Below, piece by piece: positions 8,402-19,095 of a stretch of 64,000 bases of DNA. The stretch spans positions 403,501-467,500 of the forward strand of contig NZ_MQUC01000003.1 of assembly GCF_002994045.1 (NCBI RefSeq), in the 5' to 3' direction. Every line of letters starts with the position of its first letter. Within the stretch, counting starts at the first letter, position 1. The stretch comes from Nonlabens agnitus (lineage in GTDB: Bacteria > Bacteroidota > Bacteroidia > Flavobacteriales > Flavobacteriaceae). Under the pieces are notes generated by a model. The model was not told the origin of the DNA and searched no databases. It saw only the letters and a program-made list of their open reading frames with translations. The position numbers and the translations under genes are program-made.

Positions 8402-9196
8402 ATGAAAAATATAATGGGATTCTTACTGATGCTGGTATTGTTCAGCGCATGTAAGGAAAAGGAAGAAACCGCCGTGGAAACCGCAGACAATCAAATGGAA
8501 CAGCAGTACGCCGCTACTGAAACGGCTGTGACACCAGAGATTGAAATCATGCCTATCTCTCACGCCTCCTTTGTCATGAAATGGGGCGACAAAGCAATTT
8601 ACCTAGATCCTGTTGGAGGAGCCAGTGCATATGAAGGCATGCCAGCAGCAGATATGATCTTGATCACTCATACTCACGGCGATCACATGGATCCAGCTAC
8701 TTTAAAAGCCGTCATGAATGACAACGCCAAATTATTTACGCCACAAGCAGTGGCAGATAAATTAGGAGCTGATTTTAATCCAACCGTTTTGAATAATGGT
8801 GATTCAGAAGCTGTAGATGATATTATAGTGAATGCCGTTGCGATGTATAATATCACTGAAGGCCGCCTTAATAATCATCCAGAAGGAGTTGGAAACGGAT
8901 ATGTGATCGAGAGTGATGGATACAGAGTATACGTATCTGGAGATACAGAAGGTACTCCAGAGATGAGAAGCCTTGAAAATATTGATAAGGCATTTGTTTG
9001 TATGAATCTACCGTACACCATGGATGTAGAACAAGCAGCAGATGCGGTTCTTGACTTTGCGCCCGCAGAAGTGATTCCTTACCATTACCGTGGTAAAGAT
9101 GGACTTCATGACATTGATAAGTTCAAATCACTTGTAAACAAAGGAAATACAGATATCGAAGTAACCTTCATGGATTGGTATCCAGAAAGAAGTTAG
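8402..9196 (+). CDS. Metallo-beta-lactamase-fold lipoprotein
   Basis: 264 residues with lipobox Cys17 (LFSACKEKEE) and a low-complexity acidic linker to about residue 45. The MBL-fold metal site HTHGDH is at residues 90-95; YVSGDTEG and IPYHYRG follow as later metal-ligand segments. It resembles the UPF0173/UlaG-like branch rather than antibiotic-hydrolysing enzymes. It is a single-gene unit with its own promoter box and terminator. The substrate is unknown. Confidence 0.88.
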   Translation: MKNIMGFLLMLVLFSACKEKEETAVETADNQMEQQYAATETAVTPEIEIMPISHASFVMKWGDKAIYLDPVGGASAYEGMPAADMILITHTHGDHMDPATLKAVMNDNAKLFTPQAVADKLGADFNPTVLNNGDSEAVDDIIVNAVAMYNITEGRLNNHPEGVGNGYVIESDGYRVYVSGDTEGTPEMRSLENIDKAFVCMNLPYTMDVEQAADAVLDFAPAEVIPYHYRGKDGLHDIDKFKSLVNKGNTDIEVTFMDWYPERS

Positions 9197-9221
9197 GCCT
9201 TAGAGTATTTATAAATGGAAT

Positions 9222-9253
9222 AAAACCGTTTCGTTTGACGAAGCGGTTTTTTT
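9222..9253 (+). terminator. Terminator after the MBL-fold lipoprotein gene
   Basis: About 13-bp stem AAAACCGTTTCGT / ACGAAGCGGTTTT with a TTG loop, ending in a T-run. Confidence 0.9.
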
Positions 9254-9278
9254 ATTCTTTAAGATTCGTGACATAGTT

Positions 9279-9314
9279 CGCTTTCCTGTCTTCCGACGGA
9301 CTGGCGCGAAAACG
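9279..9314. repeat. 16-bp palindrome split by a 20-bp hairpin-like insert
   Basis: CGCTTT (9279-9284) and CGCGAAAACG (9305-9314) join to give the dispersed palindrome with one mismatch if the 20 bases between (9285-9304, CCTGTCTTCCGACGGACTGG) are removed. The insert is itself an imperfect inverted repeat and matches the perfect hairpin at 2608-2627 at 14 of 20 positions. Confidence 0.65.
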
Positions 9315-9316
9315 AA

Positions 9317-9730
9317 TTACCCAAAAAACATCTCATGCAAATAGCGTCCTGGAACTAGCGTAAAGCCACCTGCGATCATGATTGCGCCCACGTATAGAAG
9401 AATCATTTTGCGTTTATGAGCCTTAATCCTTCCTTTTCTTACTGCGATGAATGCCGTAGGAACAGTCCAAAGCGTCAACACCGTAAACAAGTGAATCCAA
9501 CCGAAATGATTCCATAGACTAGGGCCAACATTTGCTGGGAGAAATATGGTGATCAAGGCTGTTATAAACATGAGCGACATGTAGATCTTACCCAGTAATT
9601 TGTGTCTAGGCGTTCCCTTGTAAGCCATCAACAGATAACCGCCTATAAAAATGCAGGGAACTACTGTAACTAGATGCGTAAACATCAAAACGTTTAGAAC
9701 AGAATCTTGATAAGGTAAAGCGATGATCAT
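9317..9730 (-). CDS. DUF2306 membrane protein
   Basis: 137 residues with four predicted membrane helices, at roughly 13-35, 49-66, 75-96 and 108-127. Conserved-looking features of the DUF2306 family are TPRHKLLGKIY between helices 1 and 2, a histidine pair around WNHFGWIHLF, and the ending AGGFTLVPGRYLHEMFFG. The function is unknown; the histidines could bind haem or metal, but that is speculation. It converges with the MBL lipoprotein gene. Confidence 0.82.
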   Translation of the reverse strand: MIIALPYQDSVLNVLMFTHLVTVVPCIFIGGYLLMAYKGTPRHKLLGKIYMSLMFITALITIFLPANVGPSLWNHFGWIHLFTVLTLWTVPTAFIAVRKGRIKAHKRKMILLYVGAIMIAGGFTLVPGRYLHEMFFG

Positions 9731-9774
9731 CAGTGATTATTTGTCTAAATATCAGAATTTTATCGATACCAAAT

Positions 9775-9809
9775 AAAAAATGCCCGTTGCAATCGCAACA
9801 GGCATTTTT
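9775..9809 (-). terminator. Terminator of icd
   Basis: TGCCCGTTGC-AATC-GCAACAGGCA forms a strong hairpin with one internal mismatch. On the minus strand the T-run follows (A's at 9775-9780). It lies 22 bases behind the icd stop. Confidence 0.88.
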
Positions 9810-9830
9810 GAATATATATTTAAAAAGGAG

Positions 9831-12372
<2,542 letters not shown>

Positions 12373-12374
<2 letters not shown>

Positions 12375-12402
12375 AAACCGCTTCTTGAAAGAAGCGGTTT
12401 TA
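12373..12402 (-). terminator. Terminator of rplS
   Basis: AAACCGCTTC-TTGAAA-GAAGCGGTTT perfect hairpin, flanked by an A-run that reads as a T-run on the minus strand, 22 bases past the L19 stop. Confidence 0.9.
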
Positions 12403-12422
12403 AAGGGAAATGATAGGGTAGA

Positions 12423-12776
12423 TTATTTTCTACGAGCCTCTTTGATGCGGGCTTTCTTACCAGTAAGTTCTCTAAAGTAGAAGATACGTTTTCTACGTAC
12501 GCTACCTGCTTTGTTCAATTCGATCTTCTGGATTGCTGGAAGGTTCATAGGGAAAATACGCTCAACACCTACGTTACCACTCATTTTGCGAATGGTGAAT
12601 GTCTTAGTGGCTCCAGAACCTCTAACCTGTAGCACTACACCACGGAAAAACTGCGTACGGCTCTTTTCACCTTCTTTAATTTCATAGAATACCGTGATGG
12701 TATCTCCAGCTCCAAATTTTGGAAATTCTTTCTTTGTGATAAACTCGTCCTGAACGAATTTTACTAAATCAGTCAT
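12423..12776 (-). CDS. rplS: Ribosomal protein L19
   Basis: 117-residue 50S protein at the 30S-50S interface. The sequence shows the typical GDTITVFYEIKEGEKSRTQ, FRGVVLQVRGSG, FTIRKMSGNVGVERIFPMN and AGSVRRKRIFYFRELTGKKARI blocks. It lies downstream of trmD as in many bacteria, but a small secreted-protein gene sits between them. Confidence 0.98.
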   Translation of the reverse strand: MTDLVKFVQDEFITKKEFPKFGAGDTITVFYEIKEGEKSRTQFFRGVVLQVRGSGATKTFTIRKMSGNVGVERIFPMNLPAIQKIELNKAGSVRRKRIFYFRELTGKKARIKEARRK

Positions 12777-12903
12777 CTTGATAGATTAATGTGTTAGGTA
12801 AACAAACAACATGCACGATTATCGTCAGAGGTTATTTTTTACGAGGCGCAAAAATAGGATTATTAAATAATTATACCAAAAAAATCAAATAAAAATGATC
12901 TTG

Positions 12904-13257
12904 CTATTGTACGATCAGTTTCTTGACAAAGTTGGATTGATCTGTATTCACACGCAAAAAGTAAATTCCTGATGCTAATGAAGATACATCAAACACTTGG
13001 GTCTGATTGTTAAGGCTGCGTTTGGACTCAAAAACACGCTTGCCCAATGAGTTGATGATAACCACGTTCACAGACTCACTACGCACTTGTTCAAATGACA
13101 ATTTGAGTGTGCCATCCTTAATAGGATTTGCCAGCAAGGTCATTTTTTCTGGCTTTTGGTCCAGCTGAAAATGCACCGTCGTAGGCTGTTCTAATGGTAT
13201 TGCGTAAGATGAAAAACCCATCACGCCTAAAAGAAAAGAGAGTATAAGTATTTTCAT
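12904..13257 (-). CDS. Minimal T9SS C-terminal-domain protein
   Basis: 117 residues. Signal peptide 1-19 (ending SSYA), a linker of about 20 residues, then a complete type A sorting domain: LLANPIKDGTLKLSF, VVIINSLGKRVFE, FDVSSLASGIYFLRV, ending in FVKKLIVQ. Such domains normally sit at the end of large secreted proteins; here there is no cargo domain. It lies between trmD and rplS on the same strand, about 50 bases behind trmD. It may be a small surface protein or a remnant of a larger one. The frame is clean. Confidence 0.85.
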   Translation of the reverse strand: MKILILSFLLGVMGFSSYAIPLEQPTTVHFQLDQKPEKMTLLANPIKDGTLKLSFEQVRSESVNVVIINSLGKRVFESKRSLNNQTQVFDVSSLASGIYFLRVNTDQSNFVKKLIVQ

Positions 13258-13306
13258 AAGTGTCTAATTACGTGTAAAATTACAATTATTTTGTTATTTG
13301 TCGATA

Positions 13307-13987
13307 TTAATCATCAGTTAAAAGATCGGGTCGTCGTTCTTTTGTTCTTTTAAATGCTTGTTCTTCTCGCCATTCATCAATTTTAGGCAGATTACCGCTC
13401 AATAAAATTTCAGGAACCTTGGCACCTTTATATTCTGCTGGTCTAGTATATACCGGTGGCGCCAGTAGTCCATCCTGAAAGCTGTCCGTCAGCGCGCTAG
13501 TTTCATCGCTTATCACATTGGGAATCAGCCTTATCACAGCGTCACATAATACGGCAGCACCCAACTCGCCACCGCTCAATACATAATCGCCTATGGAAAT
13601 TTCCTTGGTCACATACAGGTCCCGCACACGTTGATCAACTCCTTTATAATGTCCACATAATATGATGATGTTCTCTTTTAATGACAACTGATTGGCGATG
13701 CCTTGATTCAAGGTTTCTCCGTCTGGTGTCATGTAAATGATCTCATCGTACTTGCGATCTGCACTCAACTCTGTAATCATTTTATCAATAGGTTCAATCA
13801 TCATGACCATGCCGGCGCCACCTCCATATTGATAATCATCTACCTGGTTGTACTTGTTCAAACCATATCTGCGCAGGTCGTGCATGTGCACTTCCACGAT
13901 TCCTTTTTCGACCGCGCGCTTCAATATAGACGCTTCAAAAGGACTTTGGATTAATTCTGGTAGTACGGTAATGATGTCTATTCTCAA
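13307..13987 (-). CDS. trmD: tRNA (guanine-N1)-methyltransferase TrmD (TTG start)
   Basis: SPOUT-class enzyme making m1G37 in tRNAs that read CNN codons. Trefoil-knot segments [13 protein letters not shown] and [16 protein letters not shown], plus YGGGAGMVM near residue 60, are diagnostic. The 226-residue length is normal. The start is unusual: the conserved N-terminus [12 protein letters not shown] begins at a TTG (13987), and no in-frame ATG or GTG precedes it. It lies upstream of the small T9SS protein and rplS on the same strand. Confidence 0.97.
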   Translation of the reverse strand: MRIDIITVLPELIQSPFEASILKRAVEKGIVEVHMHDLRRYGLNKYNQVDDYQYGGGAGMVMMIEPIDKMITELSADRKYDEIIYMTPDGETLNQGIANQLSLKENIIILCGHYKGVDQRVRDLYVTKEISIGDYVLSGGELGAAVLCDAVIRLIPNVISDETSALTDSFQDGLLAPPVYTRPAEYKGAKVPEILLSGNLPKIDEWREEQAFKRTKERRPDLLTDD

Positions 13988-14112
13988 AATAAATAACTTT
14001 GGGGCAAAAGTACTTCTTCTAAAAACATGCCGTAATGCAAGAAGCTTCGTTTTTTATTGGAATATATCTTTTTACGTTAGTTTAAACACTGTTTAGAATT
14101 TGATGAATTTAT

Positions 14113-14128
14113 CGCTTTCGCGAAAGCG
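14113..14128. repeat. 16-bp palindrome, copy 3
   Basis: Exact intergenic copy, 19 bases before the ATG of the membrane protein at 14147 and facing the trmD promoter side. Confidence 0.95.
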
Positions 14129-14146
14129 CAACTAATCTACCACCAT

Positions 14147-14587
14147 ATGCAAACGACTCAACCCTTGAACGATAATAATCTGAATCTACTGCGCATCCTT
14201 TACATTGTGAAGGCCTGCTTTAACTTTTTAGGGATGTTCTTTTTTATAGGATATGCCTTTATGGGCACCTTTTTTAAAGCGATGGTAAATACGTTTCCAA
14301 ACCCGGCTCAAAATGAAGCGCATTTTCCAGAGGCCATGCAATGGATTTTTGTAATCGTAGGAACTATAGGAGCTGTAGTCCTTTTGACTTTTGGGATTTT
14401 GACGCTTATCGCAGCCTCAAAAATCAACTCGCGGAAGGGCTATAATTTTATTTTTGTAGTTGGTATCCTCAACTGCTTTACTGGGATGCTGGGAATTGCT
14501 TTGGGTGTTTTTACAATTATTGAACTGAGTAAACCTCAAGTCAAGGCGTTGTTCCAACCTCAACCTAAAACGCCCATAGGTTTTTAA
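14147..14587 (+). CDS. Small membrane protein of unknown function
   Basis: 146 residues with three clear hydrophobic segments, at about 20-45, 65-90 and 100-125, and a charged SKINSRKGYNF loop between the last two. The C-terminal tail is proline- and glutamine-rich (PQVKALFQPQPKTP). The layout suggests a small integral inner-membrane protein, but I recognise no family. The 3' end overlaps the end of the convergent DUF1569 gene by four bases. Confidence 0.78.
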   Translation: MQTTQPLNDNNLNLLRILYIVKACFNFLGMFFFIGYAFMGTFFKAMVNTFPNPAQNEAHFPEAMQWIFVIVGTIGAVVLLTFGILTLIAASKINSRKGYNFIFVVGILNCFTGMLGIALGVFTIIELSKPQVKALFQPQPKTPIGF

Positions 14588-15057
14588 GCGTTACTTTTCT
14601 TGACGATATCCTTCAAGATCTTGATGTGGTGATGCGTGTGGATCTTTAGGAATTTGATCGTTTCCTTTTTATCCAATGACCCAAATAATGGATGACGCAT
14701 AAAAGCCTTTTCATCCAGATCCCTAATGGAATTCACCTGATGGAATGTGCGATCCAATCGCACCTTAATTGAATCTTTATCTAACTCACCTTCATCTGGC
14801 AGTACATCCTTAGGAGCTTTTCCCTTGCCACGAGGCATCCAGCTTGTATTCATAATCACAAACTTGAGCAAGGAAGATTTAGGTTTGAAGTCCTCTGGCT
14901 TTGACTGGCGCATCATTTCTGGAACACCTTCCAGAATGCGTAAACTGTGATCAATGTGCCAGTAAATCCCTTTAGCCGAAACATTGGGCGCCACCAGATT
15001 TCCTTTCTCAAGATAAGTTTCAAGTTGGTCAAATTGTTTTTGCAAAGGATTTTTCAT
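14584..15057 (-). CDS. DUF1569 (DinB-like fold) protein
   Basis: 157 residues, soluble and helical. Histidines in YWHIDHSLRIL (about residues 32-42) and IHTHHHIKILKDI near the C-terminus are placed like the metal-binding histidines of the DinB/YfiT four-helix bundle, to which DUF1569 belongs. Enzymatic activity is unknown; related folds act in thiol-dependent reactions, and this genome has bshB1, but a link is inference only. It converges with the preceding membrane protein gene. Confidence 0.82.
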   Translation of the reverse strand: MKNPLQKQFDQLETYLEKGNLVAPNVSAKGIYWHIDHSLRILEGVPEMMRQSKPEDFKPKSSLLKFVIMNTSWMPRGKGKAPKDVLPDEGELDKDSIKVRLDRTFHQVNSIRDLDEKAFMRHPLFGSLDKKETIKFLKIHTHHHIKILKDIVKKSNA

Positions 15058-15106
15058 GGACTTAATTTTGAATTACAAGATAGAGGTATCTGTGAATCTT
15101 TGACCA

Positions 15107-15142
15107 TAAAAAAGCACTTTTCCAAATTTGGAAAAGTGCTTA
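15107..15142 (-). terminator. Terminator of the first fasciclin gene
   Basis: A 30-base perfect inverted repeat (15112-15141; arms AAGCACTTTTCCAAA and its complement) with an A-run on its left that becomes the T-run on the minus strand. Confidence 0.88.
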
Positions 15143-15165
15143 TGTTTTTAAATTATAATTTACTG

Positions 15166-16152
15166 CTATTCAGGAAGTAACACAAAGTCAATAGCGTGAA
15201 CTACACCATTACTTCCAGTAACATTGGTAGCAATAACTTCAATATCATTATTCCCAGAGCCATCTGTAATGGTAACACCATTCGTAGTGTTGATAGTAAA
15301 AGTTCCTGTGGTTATCGGGTCTACGACCAGTCCATCAGTGATATCTTCTTGACGCACTGCGGCACCAGAAGCCACATGGTACAATAGGATCGCGTCTAAA
15401 TTATCTAGGGCAAGTACATCTGCAATAGAATTAAGACCATCATTAGGATCTGCATCAATTAAAGCTTGAAATGCATCATTTGTTGGAGCGAATACTGTAA
15501 ATGGTGCTGGATTTGTTCCAGTAGTCATAGTATTCTGTAGTGCGGGAACTAATTGTTCTTGGCTTAGAGCGGTAACTAAATTTGAAAACGTTGGATTTGA
15601 CGCCGCAAGGGTCGCTACTGTTGGTAGGGTAATTACTTCGTCAACAACATGAACAACTCCGTTACTAACCGGAATGTCTGATGAACCAAGTTCAACAAAT
15701 ACAAAGTTGTTAATTAAAATACCGTCATTAGTATTGATAAACATATCAAAGGAATCTCCATCTGCGTTTACTGCTAAGGTTTTGTAATAGTTGGACTCCA
15801 AGTCTGCTGCTCTATTGACAGAACCTAAAACGTGATTTCTTAATACATTTTCAAGAACATCCTGTGGGATTTCGTCCAGTGTAGTAAAATCATTTGCTTC
15901 AAGAAAATCTTCAAAAGCGTCATTTGTAGGCGCAAAAACGGTAAAGGTAGCTGTAGGATCATCCAATGCTGCATCTAATCCGGTTCTTTCTAAGGCCGTT
16001 TTTAAGGTGGAAAAGTTTGGATTATTGACGGTGATGTCAAAAGCACTGTCTTGAATGACAAGGTTTGCGTCGTCGTCAGAATCACAACTTGTTACACTGA
16101 TTGCTGCAATTGCTAGGAATGCAACTGCTAAAGGTTTTAATAGGGTTTTCAT
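15166..16152 (-). CDS. Fasciclin (FAS1) domain lipoprotein, two domains
   Basis: 328 residues. Lipobox Cys23 (SVTSCDSDDD) and then two FAS1 repeats, roughly 40-175 and 178-326. Each carries the family hallmarks TVFAPTNDAFE/Q, a LLYHVASG/LRNHVLGS strand and NGVVHVVDEV/NGVVHAIDFV. FAS1 proteins act in adhesion or matrix binding on the cell surface. A similar gene lies about 600 bases upstream on the same strand, so the pair probably arose by duplication. The second domain is the more typical of the two. Confidence 0.92.
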   Translation of the reverse strand: MKTLLKPLAVAFLAIAAISVTSCDSDDDANLVIQDSAFDITVNNPNFSTLKTALERTGLDAALDDPTATFTVFAPTNDAFEDFLEANDFTTLDEIPQDVLENVLRNHVLGSVNRAADLESNYYKTLAVNADGDSFDMFINTNDGILINNFVFVELGSSDIPVSNGVVHVVDEVITLPTVATLAASNPTFSNLVTALSQEQLVPALQNTMTTGTNPAPFTVFAPTNDAFQALIDADPNDGLNSIADVLALDNLDAILLYHVASGAAVRQEDITDGLVVDPITTGTFTINTTNGVTITDGSGNNDIEVIATNVTGSNGVVHAIDFVLLPE

Positions 16153-16314
16153 AATAAAAGATATTTTTTTTAAAATTATTTCCCATTCTGTTTAACGGTT
16201 TTGAACAAAATGTTAAACAAGTTTTGTTTAACAATCCTTTATAGATCTAATATGGCTTTGTTCGATCTTCCTACAGCTAATAAATAAGATCGTAAAACAA
16301 AAACATTAGTTAGA

Positions 16315-16782
16315 TCATAAAATTGAATTTATCAATATTGTTTTCTGGTTGAATATTAAAGAATCAGCTTCTCTTTTCCCTCGTAATAAAGTACCCAGAG
16401 GTGATGCCTTAGAAATAATATAGACCTCTTTATGATCGACTTCAATTTTTCCAATGGCAACAGCTATGTAGAACCAGCCCGTAGATAGATGCACTAATGT
16501 TCCTGTTCCTATAGAGTTATTGGTTACTTGAGAGTCTATGCTTTGAAGTACATTCCAACGTTGTTTGGCATCAATTTGCTGTCTTTTGTAAAGATCTTCC
16601 TGGTTCTGGATCATTGCCATACCGGTTTCATATTTATCGCCGGCACTGCTTTTTGTTTCGTTGCTTTTGGCTTCCATCAGTTGATCCATACTGGATTGTA
16701 TGGTATCCAACTGCTGTTGCACTATTTCGAGGCATTTGTTATGAATGGCAGTTTTAAATTGAATCCAGCTTGTCTCGTCCAT
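16315..16782 (-). CDS. GreA/GreB-like C-terminal domain protein
   Basis: 155 residues. The N-terminal 80 are helical and charged, with the segment SSAGDKYETGMAMIQNQ. The C-terminal part (GTLVHLSTGWFYIAVAIG, YIISKASPLGTLLRGK) resembles the FKBP-like C-terminal domain of Gre transcript-cleavage factors, and SPLGTLLRGK fits the 'SPLGkALlGk' Gre ending. The acidic coiled-coil tip of true GreA is not evident, so it may bind RNA polymerase without acting in cleavage. Its ATG follows the stop of the second fasciclin gene with no spacer (TAGATG), which suggests translational coupling. Confidence 0.72.
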   Translation of the reverse strand: MDETSWIQFKTAIHNKCLEIVQQQLDTIQSSMDQLMEAKSNETKSSAGDKYETGMAMIQNQEDLYKRQQIDAKQRWNVLQSIDSQVTNNSIGTGTLVHLSTGWFYIAVAIGKIEVDHKEVYIISKASPLGTLLRGKREADSLIFNQKTILINSIL

Positions 16783-17754
16783 CTATTGCTGTTGCAGTAC
16801 AAAGTCCAGTGTGTGAATCACGCCATTGAAAGCAGTAATATTGGTCGCTACAAGATTGATGGTATTTCCCGAGCCGTCAATGATTGAAATACCGCTAGTC
16901 GTATTTACGGTAAAAGTTCCTGTTCCTAAAGGATCAATCGTCGCGCCATTTTCAAAGGCATCCTGGCGCAATGCCTGACTACCCAAAACATGATACAGCA
17001 ACTTATCGTCAAAATTATTCTGGTCCAGCACGTCTTGAATGGTCTCAAATTGATCATTAGGGTCTGAAGCTATGAACGCAGCAAAAGCTGGATCACTAGG
17101 TGCAAAAAGCGTAAATGGTGCAGATGCATCGTCATTATTGTCCAGTACGATACTTAAACCTTCCTGATCCAAAGCCGTAGTCAGATTTGAAAAATTAGGA
17201 TTGGAACTAATAAGCGTATAAATGCTGGGTAAATCCAGCACATCATCAACGATGTGAACTATACCATTGCTCACGCGATTATCGGGATCTGTCACCGTTG
17301 ACTCATCATTGATACGCAAGGTGTTGTTCTCAACTTCTACAAATACATCGATCTGGGCATTGCCTACTTGCGCCAATGTTTTGAAATATTGAGAATTGAA
17401 TTGACCAGTGGTTTTGATATCAGATTGCACATGATACAACAATATGGTTCTCAATAAGTCCTCGGGCACAGCTTCGATACTACTGTAGCTATTGGCTGCA
17501 AGAAAGGTTGAAAACGCCTGGTTGTTAGGTGCAAAAATGGTCAAACTACCTTCTTGATCCAGTGTAAAATCCAATTGGGTACGTTCTAGGGCTGCCACCA
17601 TGCTAGTATGATCTGGACTTTCTTCTAGAAAATCCAGTGCCGTTGGGCCGTTGATCACATTCATGTTATCATCGTCATCCACACAGGAAACCGCTAACAC
17701 CAAAACACTCAAAAACAAAAATGAATTCAAAAACTTCTTCATAGTACTACTCAT
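16783..17754 (-). CDS. Second fasciclin (FAS1) domain lipoprotein
   Basis: 323 residues from the first ATG; a start at ATG 17742 (MKKFLNSFLF) gives a more usual signal sequence. The lipobox cysteine lies in LAVSCVDDDD. Two FAS1 domains follow, with LTIFAPNNQAFS and FTLFAPSDPAFA, ILLYHVQSD and KLLYHVLGS, and NGIVHIVDDV and NGVIHTLDFV. It is similar along its whole length to the neighbour at 15166-16152. It abuts the Gre-like gene directly. Confidence 0.92.
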   Translation of the reverse strand: MSSTMKKFLNSFLFLSVLVLAVSCVDDDDNMNVINGPTALDFLEESPDHTSMVAALERTQLDFTLDQEGSLTIFAPNNQAFSTFLAANSYSSIEAVPEDLLRTILLYHVQSDIKTTGQFNSQYFKTLAQVGNAQIDVFVEVENNTLRINDESTVTDPDNRVSNGIVHIVDDVLDLPSIYTLISSNPNFSNLTTALDQEGLSIVLDNNDDASAPFTLFAPSDPAFAAFIASDPNDQFETIQDVLDQNNFDDKLLYHVLGSQALRQDAFENGATIDPLGTGTFTVNTTSGISIIDGSGNTINLVATNITAFNGVIHTLDFVLQQQ

Positions 17755-17895
17755 AAACGTGCTGCAAAATAACGATTATGCAGCTAGCCTATTGCGTTCA
17801 CGGTGTAAAACTCATTCAACTATTTCCATAGACAAAAAAATCGCGGGCATCAACAAATCAAATGCCGTCACATCGCGCATCGTTGCGAACTGACG

Positions 17896-17903
17896 TATTT
17901 TTG
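17896..17903 (+). promoter_or_regulatory. Possible -7 box (TATTTTTG) of mnmA
   Basis: Matches TAnnTTTG but ends only four bases before the ATG, so a transcript from it would be nearly leaderless. No matching -33 element is seen. Confidence 0.35.
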
Positions 17904-17907
17904 CAGC

Positions 17908-19086
17908 ATGGCAAAAGTAGTAGTAGGACTTTCTGGTGGAGTAGACTCAAGTGTCGCCGCGCATCTTTTAAAAGAGCAAGGTCATGAGGTGATAGGGCTT
18001 TTTATGAAGAACTGGCACGATGACACCGTTACCATCAGTGACGAGTGTCCATGGTTGGAAGATTCAAACGATGCAATGCTGGTGGCTGATAAGCTGGGAA
18101 TACCGTTCCAGACCGTCGATTTGAGTGAGCAATACAAGGAACGCATTGTCAACTATATGTTTGACGAGTATGCGCGCGGCCGCACGCCCAATCCTGATGT
18201 GCTGTGCAATCGAGAGATCAAGTTTGATGTTTTTATGGATATCGCCTTGGACCTTGGAGCAGACTTTGTTGCGACGGGTCACTACTGCCAGAAAACCACC
18301 ACACAAGAAAACGGAAATACCATTCATCATTTGATTTCTGGAGCGGATGCCGGCAAGGACCAGAGCTATTTTTTATGCCAAGTCTCGCAGGAGCAGCTTG
18401 CCAAAACCCTTTTTCCTATAGGTCATCTTCAAAAAAGTGAAGTGCGCGAGATCGCTGCCGCAAAAGGCTTGATCACTGCAGGCAAAAAGGACAGTCAAGG
18501 ATTGTGCTTCATTGGTAAAGTTCGACTACCTGATTTTTTACAGCAGCAACTCAAACCCAAAACTGGAAATATCGTAGAGATACCAACGCATTTAAGCGTT
18601 TCCAGAATGTCAGAATTGAGCAGTGATGATGAGGTGGTTTCGCTTTCGCGAAAGCGAACTTATCAAGAATCTGATGGAATCCTTAAAGGTCAGCATCAAG
18701 GAGCACACTATTTTACACGTGGCCAGCGCCGCGGCTTGAATGTAGGTGGCACTCCAGAGCCGTTGTTTGTCATTGAGACTGATGTGGATACCAATACGAT
18801 TTATGTAGGTCAAGGAAAGGACCATGCCGGTTTGTATCGCCGCGGGCTCGTGATACAACCAGATGAAGTGCACTGGATAAGAACTGATTTGAAACTGGAA
18901 GTAGGCGAATCCATGGAAGTCATGGGTCGCATACGGTATCGTCAAAAGTTGGAGCCAGCCAAGCTGTACCAGCGAGAAGATGGACTTTATATGATTTTTG
19001 ATGCGCCACAGAGTGCGATTTCACCAGGACAGTTTGCAGCTTGGTATAAAAATGGAGAGTGTTTGGGTTCTGGCGTAATTGCTTAA
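17908..19086 (+). CDS. mnmA: tRNA-uridine 2-sulfurtransferase MnmA
   Basis: Adds sulfur to U34 of Glu, Gln and Lys tRNAs. The PP-loop GLSGGVDSS is at residues 7-15, the catalytic cysteines are Cys100 ([12 protein letters not shown]) and Cys200 (SQGLCFIGK), and the beta-barrel domain carries [19 protein letters not shown]. At 392 residues it is slightly long. Between NIVEIPTHL and [12 protein letters not shown] lies an extra serine-rich and basic loop (about residues 230-258), inside which the dispersed palindrome encodes LSRKR (246-250). The core motifs are intact, so the enzyme should work. Confidence 0.97.
   Translation: MAKVVVGLSGGVDSSVAAHLLKEQGHEVIGLFMKNWHDDTVTISDECPWLEDSNDAMLVADKLGIPFQTVDLSEQYKERIVNYMFDEYARGRTPNPDVLCNREIKFDVFMDIALDLGADFVATGHYCQKTTTQENGNTIHHLISGADAGKDQSYFLCQVSQEQLAKTLFPIGHLQKSEVREIAAAKGLITAGKKDSQGLCFIGKVRLPDFLQQQLKPKTGNIVEIPTHLSVSRMSELSSDDEVVSLSRKRTYQESDGILKGQHQGAHYFTRGQRRGLNVGGTPEPLFVIETDVDTNTIYVGQGKDHAGLYRRGLVIQPDEVHWIRTDLKLEVGESMEVMGRIRYRQKLEPAKLYQREDGLYMIFDAPQSAISPGQFAAWYKNGECLGSGVIA
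18641..18656. repeat. 16-bp palindrome, copy 4
   Basis: Exact copy within mnmA, read in the LSRKR frame, in a loop that looks like an insertion relative to the usual MnmA. Confidence 0.95.
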
Positions 19087-19095
19087 CTTTCAGAT

